Below, piece after piece: positions 24,313 through 37,600 of a stretch of DNA of 64,000 nucleotides. The translations under genes were made by a program, and so were the position numbers. Below the pieces are notes generated by a model. That model was not told the DNA's origin, did not search any database, and was given only the letters and a program-made list of their open reading frames with translations. The stretch comes from Oreocharis arfaki (lineage: Eukaryota > Chordata > Aves > Passeriformes > Paramythiidae), in assembly GCA_013398015.1 (NCBI GenBank), contig VZRR01007595.1:468082-532081 (forward strand), written 5' to 3'. Every line of letters starts with the position of its first letter. Within the stretch, counting starts at the first letter, position 1.

Positions 24313-27300
24313 CCTTTTCTGGAGTGGATAAGAGAACTTAATATGTATGGTTTCTTTAAAGTTTCGGGATAATATATTCATGAATAATTTTTCCATTATT
24401 CACATTCTTCTACCAGTACAGCTTGAAATTTATCATACTGACTGCATAAAGTACTTCTGCACAACTTGTCTGACTTCAAGAGTTAGTAAATGAATGACTT
24501 AAATTTCTTTGGAAAAAAATAATCCTGAAGTACAATGGATTTCTACTACACTTCTGAAAGGAAAAAAAATTGAACAGCTTTTTCTTGAGTGGAAATGACA
24601 GCATATGGGAGAGTAAGATTTTACAGAGCAACAATAAAGAGAATATCCTACAAAATGCTTTTTAAAAGGAAAATTATATAAAATTTCCTTTTATGACTTC
24701 TGAATTCCACTATTCTTCTATAATAAATTGTATTTGTGGTACAAAAAATAAGAACATGTGGGCTATGGGTCAAAACTGGCTCAGTCCAAGAGAAAATGGC
24801 TGTATTCCCAAGCTAAACTGAACGGAGGTTAGAACTACATCAATAAAAAAGATTTTGAAAAATTGTTAGTTTTAATAAGCAAGAGTATGAAATGAGTATA
24901 AGTTGAAATATCAGAATAATTCTTTCTGGTTTTCTTCTTTTTTTTGTCTTTTCAAACTTATCAAGAAACTGGGGTATTTGATATAGAAAAATGATAGCGA
25001 GCACAAAGCACATGCACCCAGATTAGAAAGTCTTGTGATGATCATTCAGTCGCCATAAACCAAGATACCAAGAGACTCCAGTATTGCAGGTCTTGAGAAA
25101 AAAAACATTTTATTCATTGGCCTGAAATAGTTTCAAATAGCTTCAAAAATGGATTGGAAATAAATAATCCACAAAATAATAGCAATAGAGAAATGCATAG
25201 ACGACACGATTACTTTTGCTTTTTGTCTGCATCAGGGTCTGTCACTTGCTATGATACAAATTTTCTGATACTGCATCGTACAATGATAAGTTCTGGTGTA
25301 ATCAGCACTTACCTATTGCTGCCCTTAACACACTGCCAACAGCTTTTGGAGAAGCATTTACACTGAACCTTTTTCCCCTCCCTTTTTTGAGTCCTGTGAG
25401 GTAAGTAGGAAAATAACACATTTGTCTATTTTCTCTATAATTTCTGTCCTCTTTAGGCAGTTTTTCTGTGTCTTTCATACTTCTGGCTACTCCTTGGTAC
25501 AAATCCTTATCTATAGAGATGTTGCAGTGCTGTCCATTAGTGGCACTGGACATGTCACTGAGAATTCAACACAAAACTCTAATTCAAAGCAGAAGCTAGA
25601 CAGCATATTCTCTTGCCAGAAGTCTAGTGTACTGACACAGTCTGCCACAGGACCTAGCATACTTAAGTACATATAGATCCTGTGATCCCTGGATGCAAAC
25701 GCTGTACTGGGATTTTTTTCCCTTTGTTTGGCTTCATTAGATGAATAATGTGTGGAATACCGTGCACCTTTATTCTCATGTTTTTAGTGATCTGTGCATA
25801 AATAACACTCTATTGCACTATGTTTGTGCTCTTGAATGCTGTTTTAAAGTAAAAATGGTATTCCTTCAACTAATTTCTTACATTTAAGTTTGGACCTATA
25901 AATATTTTGGTCATCTTTCTGCCTGTTTTCATAAGGTATGAATCCTGTCCTTTTTCTTCTTTTCAGGTTCTGTTCTGAGGCATCATACATCACTTTCCTA
26001 ACCACTCACTTTCCATTTATGCTTTATCTCCTCACACTAACCCAATATGGTGCACTGAGTTGTCATGTTGGTGTGTGTTATTACACAAATGTAACCAGAT
26101 GTGACATAACGCAATGCTAAAGGGCAGCTAGAATTACTCCCGTTTTCAGACCAGGAAATTATTGTCACTGTGAATATCCATTCATGGAGGATGCCTCTGA
26201 CCTGCAATGAATGCCCACTCTCATGTTTATTCTGTCTTACATAAGGGTAAAGAAGACAGAGAAAAATTGAATGACTTAAGTATCATCCTCAGATTATAAT
26301 TCACCTCCTTATCATTCCACATGATATCACTCTTTCTACAATTTATATTGATCAGAATCTTCCAGTTTAGAAGGAAGTGAACCAAAATAATATGACTGCT
26401 CTTTTGCAAATTCCGAAGTGTAAAGAATTATTAAAACATTAAAAACAAAGAATGAGGAACCAATCCAGAGGTATGGACCCAAATGACTCGAGCTGTGACC
26501 CACTGAAGACATCATATGGAACTTAAGGGCTGTTAAATGGGATGGACTTAATTTCATTTCATTCTGCCCATCAATACTACTGTTAAGGGAGTAATTACAA
26601 TAATTATAACATTTTTGTTTCATCAAATTAATAGGCGCATCTTTAACTGTATGGACCCAGACAGTACTCTGAGGGATGCAAGGCTAAAAAAACCCGGAAG
26701 AGAAACATAATAGACATGCACCTGTCAGAGACAAAAGAAAGAGCACTTGGGTCTTTGAGCATGCACAGAGAACAATCTTTCTTGCTACCACAAAAATTCC
26801 TATTACATGTTTGCATGGGGTGCCAGTAACAAAGAATATCCTCCTTGGTGGCTGCCAGCATGTGCCTTTGAACCCCTCCTCCAAGTGGTTGGATGGCACA
26901 TGGACAGGGACTGTCAATCTGGTGAGCACTCATGGTTCCATTATAATTTGTAAGGATAAAACAATGCAGAGAATTGGTTGAAGACATTCCTACAATTCTT
27001 GTTTTATGCAGAATCATATGGACGAGGAAGCATGAATGTGTCTTTCCAAACAGACCTAGGAAACCCACACTACTATCATCTGTGTGCTATCTAGATTGTG
27101 GATAAATGATGGAAGAGATTCTTTCATAGTGCATTTTACAGTGCTTCCTTGCAAGGTAAGTTCACTAAAAAAGTGTATTCTCTGATTCACAAGCAGAAAG
27201 CCAGCATTATTTCATGGCTGTCTGATGAAAAGCTTGCCATAAAATAATATCTTTACCAGCTTGTCAGCACATTTATTTGAATAATGGAGTCATTAGACTG

Positions 27301-28314
27301 AAGGGTAATTTACTGCCTGAGATATGCTTAAATGCATAATGCAATATCTTTTGTGTCTTAACTGAGTATGTGTATATATTCTAAAAGGAAAACATATTGA
27401 GATAGTTTGATAACATTATCTTCTACCTTTCCAAGACAAATCTTTATTAAAAGTCATCTTGAAGGAGTTTCTCTTTTCCTCTAACACTGGAAGTGAAAGT
27501 CACACATACTCCTGTCTGGGACTATGTCAGATTGCTCCAAAAGTTCCACTTTGAAAGCTCAAGGCAAATAAACCTTGGCTGAAATCTTGGCATTATTCAA
27601 AGAGACATTTAGGGCATTCTTACTCTCAACATTAAAGCATCTGTCAGGAAAGGTGCTGTCGTTTGCCACCTGATCTAATTACTTCTGACAACAGATGTGA
27701 CTTAACTACAAAAACTCAGCATCTTTAATAAGCTGATCAAATTTCATTAACAAAGCATGAATACTAACAAGATTATAAAATATAGTGTAGTTTATGCTCA
27801 ACATATAAATAAGTAAGAGTGTGATTACATTTAATAGGTGAAAGGGCAGGTTAATTGGAGGTAAAAGTTACCTTGTTGCTCATCCATGTATTTAGTTTAA
27901 TTACCAGGAAAGCATGACAATAATTGTTTATTAACAGTCCATAATTGTATAGCAGCTATGGTGGTTAGTACTCCTAAAATAGTAAAAATCCTCCTACCTT
28001 GTAAGGACTATCCCAATCTATTTGCTTTTCTCTTTCTGCAGAGTTATTTCAGCTTGAATTTAGAATACAGGTCAAAAAGACTTTTACTGAAGTCTTTATC
28101 GAATGTTTCTTCAGGGCACAGGATCTCAGACTTGCAAAATTGAGATTTTCTTCTAAACTATTTCAGAATGTAATACCATGGTTGGTTGAAGAAAAAGAAC
28201 GAATGCCCATAAATGAAAATGTTTATTTACCTACCCATACCATGTTTAGCTCTATTTCATTAAATCAAGCCTTTGGGTCTCCAAGCATTAAAATGCACTC
28301 CAACCCCTTCAGTT

Positions 28315-28335
28315 AAAAAAAAAAAAAAAAAAAAA
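28315..28335. repeat. Poly-A run, 21 bases
   Basis: An uninterrupted run of A. I looked to its left for a processed-pseudogene body or a polyadenylation signal at the usual distance and saw neither, so it is treated as a homopolymer. Confidence 0.9.
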
Positions 28336-31300
28336 TTAAATATAGCCTTCATAAATCCTTAAAATTATTGCACTGAGAAAATGTTTTTGCAGTGGGCAAA
28401 TTTGATATACAGCCAATGTACTTTATTTATTGACATCACCATTGAGTGATGAACTTTAATATAAGTTCCTGGTTCTAGGCAAAATTCTATGAAAAATCTT
28501 GCACTGCATCCATCCTTTATAAAATTATTAATTTCTTTCTTGCTGTTATTCCAAGTGTTTGACCATAGTTGACATTCTTTAGAATTAAATGCTTTTTAGG
28601 AAAAGAACCAATATGTTTCACTCAGTCATTAAAATGTTATTACAGGATATATAGTGATTCACTTTGTTTTTAAAATAGCTTAATGATATATGCTTCTATA
28701 TTTCTATACCTATAAGTTTAATTGTGATGTACAATATACACAATTAAAACTTTCATTATAAACTGCCTTAACTATTAACACTGTAATAAACATGGAGTCA
28801 ACTTTTGAGTTATTTTCAGTTATATCAACCAGTTATGCCACAGAATTGATACAAACTTGGTTAATGTCATTAAATTAATGCATCCACCAAAATTTGGTCT
28901 ACAAAAACTAACTCTTTTTAAGAAAATAATTTATTTTGGTGAGAAAAAAATTGCATAAATAAGACATATATTGGACCAAAACTTAAACAAAATACCTACA
29001 GAGTGATCTTTCTAATTGCCTTAAGGAAACTGCATCCAGAAAACTCTGAGTACCAGCCTCTCAGAATCTCACAGGCATACCAGAATATCTTAAATTTTTC
29101 TAATGGTAATGAATTTAATGTGCCTCCTCAAAATTTTAAGAAAAGCTTCTTTTGTTCCCTTTGCTTTGTACATCTGTTCCTTAAAGATTTTTTTTAAGAA
29201 GACTGAATATTTAAAAGTGAGGATGTACAAGGACAAGTCCAGAATGAGATCAATGTTTTTGAGTGTATATATGGTGATGAAGGCGGCTTATTAGTGCTGC
29301 ATAAGTCACAGCCATAAATTATAACCAAGCAAATACTTCTACTCGGATGTGAATGTATAACTTCAGATCTGATCCTAATTCTTCTTTAGCAGAAGAGCTG
29401 ATTTCTCACTACTTCTTAGTCAGTAAATTGAAAGAACAAACATTGACACAAACATAAAGAATGAAGACAGAATAGCTGCGGAAGTCTATTCTACATTAGG
29501 ATTGCCTCTGGTAGAATTAAATATAAAATATTTTATTACTGTTTTGGTAAAATTAATTTAGAAGCGTGTTTTTTTAAAAAATCCTGTGTTAATCTCGCTG
29601 AAAAATATAGTGATAATTTTTTCACTAAAAAATATGGGCTAAAAGTGATAATTTAAATCCTACATATTTTGCCGCATTGTAGAGCATGACTAATAGATTT
29701 TCTAAATAAAGCCATTAGGGATCTGAGACAAAACAATACAGTAAAAGAATAAGCAAGTACTTTTGGGGATGTCAGCTACTGTTAATCTTTATTTTCAGCC
29801 TCCTAGACTTCAGCTCTATTCTTGCCTTTGTCCTCATATGCTTAGTCTTGTGTCCACAGCAATCCCATACCACCTAACCTTCTCCTCTTTGCTATAGGTA
29901 GGAATCAACATCCTGTGGTGAGAAAAGTAATTAAGAGAAGATGGAACTCGTATTCTAATTGATGAGTTCAGAATGAGGAACAGGGGATAAATTAATACAT
30001 TTCCTACATTCATTCAACTATCTGCCTATTACTTTCAAGAACCAAAGTTAAAGTACAAGAACGCCAATCCCTTCAGCACACCCACATAAATAATTTTAAA
30101 TTTCCGAAATTATTGGGTAACAATATATGCTATCCTTGAAAATTAATCTAATTGATAAGGATTGAAAGAGTTGCTGGATATTTCTGTAGATTTCCTAGAA
30201 ATGTATCTTCAGCAGCACCTTATTTTTCATTCATGTGAATGGCATGTCCACAGCAAAAGATGAGCATGTTTACCAAGGTGGTTGAGCAATACTATCCTTT
30301 TTATACATAGATTTTGCCCCTGGTCTTCATATAAGGCTTGGATTTCCATCATGACTCCTTTTTTCTGCCATTCCTTTTTCTAGTATTGTTTATAAATGTG
30401 ATTTAATGCTTTCCCTGACATATGTAAAAAGTGTACTGTGTACCATGTACCTACAATTGCTCAGACCCTGAAGAGGTCTTCAATATCCTTCCTTCTTTTG
30501 CCTAAGTACACTCCATCTGTCGGCCTTGGTTTCTGGGTGTGAAGTCTGGTGTCAGGTTTTCTGGTCAGCCTGGGAAGGTGTTTCATTTCTTTCAAAGGCC
30601 AGTCTAGTGTTAGCTACAGATAACACATGAAAGGAAAGGCATGTTTAGTGGAGCTTATGTGCACTGATCTTAGAAGCGAGAAGCTGAAGGAAATTTTTAA
30701 GTTTTCTAAACATGCTTGGCTTTGGTTTAATATCTTTTTTTCTTACTGAACTCCTGAAGTACTTTCTGCAGCACTAAGGTAATAGCATTTTCTTAAGAAG
30801 GAGGAGTCCAGTGACTTGCTGTTGTGTTAAATGCAGACCTTTCACTGTCATTCTCTGGTCTTCATTGACAGGTACAAACGTTCATACGTCTCATACAAAC
30901 CTCATGCAGATACAATGCGAGAATTTCTTAGCTCTGTTTGTCAGAGAGAGTCTCAGCTGACTCTCCAAACAGTTTAAAATCATCCAGATCGAGGTATGTA
31001 AAAAGACCTGTTTTTACACAGTGAAGCTGGGACCAATTCTTTCCTCAAATGATAACTAATGCTGAGTTACAAATGATTAAAAGCAAACAAGTAAATGCCT
31101 TGGTTGCTAAAACCAGTATCCTGTCTATCTGAGAGTGAGATCTCTCCTCCACACAATCAGAGAGGTACTTATAGAAAAATTTGCCTTGAAATTCCTTGTT
31201 ATTCCTGTGTCTCATTATATCAGTATGAAAATGGAAACAGATGAAAATTCATCTTGTAGTTTATGCACGTTCTTCGAAAGTGTCTTTTTCATCTGTTTGT

Positions 31301-34300
31301 TTCAGGAACCAATAGTTGATATAATAAACTTGCCAGTCAGTCATAGGTATTTTAACTTCTTTTTTCCAGTACAACAAATTTCCATGCATTGTTGGTCACG
31401 GATCTCATGTGAGAAAAGCAAAATGTTTCTATATCTTTGAGAGACCTGCTGTAGCTTGGAAAATTACTCAGTTGTGTGTGCATCCACTCTACTCTTCTGC
31501 TGTGCATATGCAGCAATAAGTTTTCCTTGTAAAATTCTCAGCACGTGAGATATGCAAAGCATAGCCAGTAAAACACAGTTGCACTTGAGGCTAGCAGGGC
31601 TTTTTTTTTCTTGAAGGTGCTTTTGACCTCCCTCATTCTAAAGTTTTCTTCTATTAAGTATGTTGAACAATGTAAGCATGTTTTGTGACTCCTTATTCCA
31701 TGTGTGCTCAACTGGTGTTTCTGTTGATATTGACATTTCAGAGATGTCTTGAAATGAGAGTTTTTGACTAAAAATTACCCAGGGTTTTGTTTGCCTTCCA
31801 TTATCAGGCCTCTTCAGCTGAATTTGTCAGCTATTTACTTGTGTCAGTGATGTCACACAGTGGTAATTGGTGTGAAGGTTTGATTAGCATTTTTATTTAT
31901 GATTAATAGTCTTTATTTTTCTTGATATTAATCATAATACTTTCAGAACATTGGCCACTTGGATCAGGCTGTAGAAAATATGAATATCACATAACAACAG
32001 CCAAGTGCTTCAGTAGAACCTAGGGCTAAGTTGAATATGAAACAAACACGAAACATCTCTGCAAATAGTTTGAGCTATGAAATACACTTCGTGTAAATGA
32101 CTCTTTATATGAAAATGGGAAAACAATGCAGAGAAGACATGAGCTTGTGTTCTGGAGAAAATATGGCAGCTAGGACAGTAAATTCTTCAGCTTAATAAAG
32201 CTGAGTTTCAGAGATGATCCTTGAAATTCATCTTAAATTTTACCTCTTCAGAATGGTTCCAGTTCCATTTAACTATATCCCATTTTACTAAACTGAATTA
32301 ATTTCTCTACTTGTAATTATTTGTTGCCCTCTATTATAGGAAGGGCCTTGCAAAAAGCACCTCAACTCCACGGTGAGTTCTTTGCCCAGTTCCAGTGAAA
32401 ATTCAGGCAGCGCAACTCTTACATCAATCCTTTGGTTGACAGAGACATGGGTTGTAGGCAGGGAATGTTATACCCTCTCTGTTCTCTTGTGTTGGTGTGG
32501 TCTTCAAACTTAAAAGTATTTCTGTATTTTACAACTAAGTGGTATGGGGTAAGGTGGCTAATTTAAGATGATGGCACCATTCCACACAAAGTGAAAGACC
32601 AGTGTTTGGGAAGCAACAAAGCCTGCTCAGATTCTCTTTGTGTGCCCCGCTACTTCCTCTATCTTTTTCTATTTCTTCCCCTAAGTTTTATGTTACGGCT
32701 CATGATTTATTTTCTTTGTGCATTTATAAAATACTTTATCTGGATGTATAAAAATGCCCAAACTATTCTAACAACAACAACAAAAATTATTAAGATAACA
32801 AAATGCTAATGCTACAGAAAGCTAAAATTTGAACATGTGTATAGGTGAAATGTTCTTGCCATGAACAGAAGACTTCAAAAAGAGATACAAGAACCATCCT
32901 GTAAAACTATAATCTGTCTCACATTTCTTTCCTTACATGTTTTTTCTTTATTGTTTTATTTTGTTTTCATAAAATAGTTGTGTTTTCATAATAAATCAAT
33001 TTTAATTTTCTTTTGGAAGAGGAAGAGGGAGGGATTATGACAGATGATTTTCTCCTAAAAACCTGGATTGTCTTATTAAAGTTCTAAACAGTTCACAAAA
33101 CATCTAACAGTTTCTGAGACATTCTAATATATCTGGTTTTCCTAAGTATTATTGCTTAGCTGTGATTTTTATCAAGAGTTTAATGCTATTTCTATATAAG
33201 CCAGCTTTATGCTTCTTGCTGAGAATCTACGATTTAACAGGACATCAGTAGAAAAAATATGGGATATATCAGGTCACTGTACTAAACACTGCTCTTGAAT
33301 AAAATTATATTTACATCTTGGAAATAAGTTCAATAAAGTAGGGCTATATTAAATAGGAGGAGCCTTTGCAAATGAAATGTTTGGTCCTAACCATCACATA
33401 TACTTCATTTTTAAGTCAACGTTGAATAGTCAGGGTTGCAAGAAAATAATATCTTTATGCTCCATATCTACATTCAAAAAGAACAGAGCCACCAATTATG
33501 GAAACCAATTTATTGATGTTGTTTCGGTGGTTAAATATAAATCTGACCATTTCCTATCACGAAAAATTATATGGCTATATTAAACTTTTGTGTTTCCCTC
33601 TAATAAAAGATATATGTAACAGCTGCAGTATTATCTCTAAGAAGTAAACACCAGCACATTTGCCATCTGGTTTAGTGACTTTTTACAATAGTTGAGAGTT
33701 GTCATTTTCTGGTAACTCCAGATTTACCATTTGAAGTTGATGCTACAACTCTGTTATCTATGCTGTAGAAAAAGCTGGTCAACTTTTCAAAGAAAGTCAC
33801 TACTTCAACAGTTATCAAGAAAGAGCTAAAACTAGAATGTGTCACTGGGCTTGGCAATACACTTCGTGTCTTCTTTTTCTGTCACTCATTGCTGGTATCC
33901 AGCCATGTGCCACTAAGAAAAATAAGTGATAAGAAATGCACTGCTTCAAGTGTTATCCAAATAATATTAAGCACTGGGCTTAGCAGGCCTTGAAGCTAAT
34001 TTCATCTCAACATGAGAAAGGTTTGTCTCTCATTTTTTGTACTGGAGTTCGAAGAGACTGAAAAAGACACCTGGATCTCTGCATGCCTGGGAGTCCTCGA
34101 ACTGCCGAACTGATGTGGCACTGAAAAGGCTGGCCAAATGGCCATACTTTAAGAAATTAAACTGAGGATTTTTGAAGTTAATTCATATCTATCTGAAATA
34201 TAGTTTGCTGTTAATATTGAAGATATATATTCAGTAAGTTCAGTGCCAAAAATATCAGAGTCCCTGCCTTTCCATTCCCTAAGTATCTTTCATATCTTCT

Positions 34301-34577
34301 GCCGTGCTTACAGTGTGCCTTATGCTTTATTTTAAACAGTGGCTCCATTTCCAAGTACATGCTGTAGCTTCTGGGAAAGCATTCATAATTAGAGCAGTTT
34401 AATACCCAGAATGAATATTTATAGTATAAACTATTTGATGCACAATCTTAGTCATAAAATTATTTTCTTCAAGCATTTTTGGCTAGCTTTAGTGGCAGAA
34501 GCACCAAAATATTTGTGAAATACAATGTGCTATAAAACAGCGTGTTACACTGAGCTGTACCTCTCTCAGAGACATGG

Positions 34578-34665
34578 TCATGAGCAACTGCTGTAAGTGA
34601 CTCTGCTTGAGCAAGGAATTTGGACCAGATGACCTCCGTCAACCTCTTCCAACGCCAAACACTTA
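34578..34665 (+). mobile_element. CR1 LINE 3'-end remnant, plus strand
   Basis: CTCTGCTTGAGCAAGGAATT, then TTGGACCAGATGACCTCCG, then CTCTTCCAACGCC follows the order of words at the 3' end of avian CR1 in sense orientation. The terminal ATTCTATG-like repeats are no longer clear. Only about 90 bases remain, so the copy is severely truncated and subfamily assignment is not possible by eye. Confidence 0.85.
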
Positions 34666-37600
34666 GTAAAATAAATTCAATGAACTAAATATTATCATGA
34701 ATAATCTAAGTAAAATAACTTTCTGTTCATTTGTTGACTGAATTTCACAACCAGTACATAAAAGAAAAAAAGAGAACTATATAGCAATATAATTGAAAGA
34801 AACAACATTTCAAAGAAAACCAGGAAATTACTATATGCCATGAATCAGACAGTTTTTATTTCTAACAGAGATATGCCATTTTCACTCATAGTCAAAACTG
34901 TGTTATTAAGGAAGATTTTCCAAGAGACAAAAAGGACCACAATATTTCAACACTATTTTTATGTTGGTATTGAGTCCATATTAATTATTCATACACTTCA
35001 AGTTTTTCATTTATTGGATATGTGTGAACTGATCTACCTGGCTCACCATCATTAATTTGAACCATTAAATGCTTCTTGCTTCTTTTAACTTCTTTCTAAA
35101 ACATACTGGGGTATTTTTTCTTTGTTTCTTTAAGTGAAATATTCCATTTTAGAATCTAATTCAAAATGGTCATATTGTCATTTCTGTTCTGTTTGCTTCT
35201 TTCTGATGGAGTATTTCATACAATGTCATTTAGCATTTCAAATATGTAGTTATAGTCATTAGTTGCCTTGGTGACGAATGTGTTGTGTACCTGAGGGACA
35301 ACTGTGTGTACTTTTCTGATGTATTGATGTAGATTATAATTTGACAAGAACATTCTATGTATCAGAACTTTACCAGAAGAAAATGCCAATAACAAATTTT
35401 ATGAGAGTAATTATAAACAAAATCCATAAAACTTTTCTTTTAAGTTTGTATTGCACATGAATTTGTCCCAGACAGTTCATTAAAAGATGCACTACAGTTT
35501 TGTAATAGAAGTCTGCATCTTTTGGTCATCTTAAAAGTTTCTTTAACACACCTTAGCAAGACAAGCTCACTGTGAAGAAGAAGGCACAAATAAATTGATC
35601 AGAACAAAGCTAAGATTTACTGCAGAAGCCACAGAAGATTAAAACCCAAATAGTTAGCTATGATGCTAATATCAAGCTCCTTAGCAAGGACCTATGTAAA
35701 GGTGGCTAATGCATCCAATATGCATATGCCAAAGAAAAATCCCTAAGCCATTCTGAGGTCTCTGACAGATAGTCCAGACCCTGAGTTACCATTTCAAAGG
35801 GGAGTGGAAACAATCAGGTGGGAAGCATTTCAGGCATAACCTTCTATGAGGCATTTCTCTCTGGACTGGCTGCTCGGCATATGTTTTTAAGTGACTTTTA
35901 TGAACTGTTAAACTCTTCCAGTTTCCAGACAGAAAGAGGAGGGACCTAACTTTCTGCTCTGCATTCTGTGTCAGGCCCAAAGTAGTTTAAACACTGTATT
36001 GAAACACACTTAATCTTTACTACAATAAAATTTATACTTTTAGTATCATAAATATTTTTTCAGATCTCAGCTGCTATTTAAAGTATTCAATAACATCACC
36101 CCATAAATACACACCCCCATTTCTTTAATGGTCATATTGTGATCGCCATGTTCATATCAGGAAACAATTATTTTCATGACCATGCAATTACATGCTTTCA
36201 GCCTGGCCCTGAAAGAGGAGTACAATAACAAAATCCTAGACTTTTCAACCAGAATTCAGTGTACCTACCTTTTAAAGAATTGCCTGGGGATATGCTTCTG
36301 TATTGCAGATACTTTTTTATCAAGAAACTTTAGATTTTACTGTGACAGCTCTGATAATACTGAAAGACGTATAATAGATGAAGATATTAATTTAGTAAGA
36401 AATAAGCATGAAGAGGAAAGCATTGTGGACAAATGTACTCTCATTATGTAGCTGTCATGAGGTATCTTTCATGAGCTGATGGAGCCATTGTGCAGAGGTT
36501 TTGCCAGAGCTTATCTCTGATGGGTCAGGTCAAGCATACTCACCACAGCATCACTCTTCATGTTTTGTGGCTCTGCTCTTGAAATTCCTTTAATGTCATG
36601 TCCAACCAGTTTTTTCATTTTCCTAAATCACTAAGTTTCTGCTGCATTTTTATTAAACTCCCAACTCCTGCCCACTATTAGCATGCTTGACCTTTTAATT
36701 CTTCTTGTAAATTAGGTCTCAGATGAGCAGCTCATATTCGAACCCATTAACTGCCAGGAGAGTAGCAAGACAGCAATTTCTTACAATGAACTTAAGACTA
36801 ATCAGTATCACACAACTGGCAACATCAGTACTGCCACTTTCACAGCTTTATACTTTCTTAGGCAGTGACTGCTGAAGCTATTTCTGCCAATTCAGGAAAT
36901 TATGATGGCATTTTTTTCCTTTGTTTACACAAAAAAAAATGGTTTATTACCTTTTTGTTTTGTTTCTTTTGGAATATTTCTTCCTCATATCTTATGTACA
37001 AACTAATGCTGAATATTACTTTTTCCTGGATAGATCAGCAGCTTATGTGCAAATTGAACTATAATGCTCTTGCTTCAGAATCCCATGATAGGGGGAACTA
37101 TAGCCTGCTAATGAGCACTGAGGGACTATTTGTAGCCTCCCAAGAAGTTCAGGGCACTGTACTGTTTAAACTTGTGAGTATTATCTTCATAAAGGGTTAT
37201 GAGCTGTTGCATGTATTGTGGCAAATTAAACCTTAAAATAACCTCTTTAAAATCACTGGAATTACTCAATGGATGCATGTAGTCTATTGTGTATGATTTA
37301 GGTGATTCCCCACTTAAAAGGAACATTTTACTGCAATTTGTTTGAATTTCATTGAATTCACAGCACAAATATGCAAGAATTTTCTCCACATTTACATACT
37401 CTAGAATTGCTCATCCTCAATGAAAAATATAGGGCATGGTGCACAGATACATTAGAAATACTATGATCTGGTTTTCATAGTTATTCATATCTCAAAAAGC
37501 CTTTTTTACTCAATTCAAATTTTCTCTGACTGAGGCTCTGTTTAGCAAGAGTTTAACCCAAAATAAATGCTGACTGCCATGATGTAATCTTTTAATTTTA

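Larger units (their letters stand above)
18926..34577. other. Intergenic DNA, no supported gene
   Basis: Over 15 kb without a recognisable gene or interspersed repeat. Simple-sequence runs include A tracts at 19875-19889 and 28315-28335 and a TATT run at 24293-24312. An inverted repeat lies at 23919-23943, and a possible old duplication at about 33.8-33.99 kb. The longest frame, 141 codons on the minus strand at 26643-27068, is cysteine-rich but matches nothing I recognise and has no splice or promoter context. Parts with many TAAT/ATTA words, such as 31.85-31.94 kb, might be conserved non-coding DNA, which the sequence alone cannot show. Confidence 0.5.

Noticed and set aside
28315..28335. 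Poly-A tail of a processed pseudogene
   Set aside because: No gene-like body or polyadenylation signal lies upstream and no flanking target-site duplication was seen.
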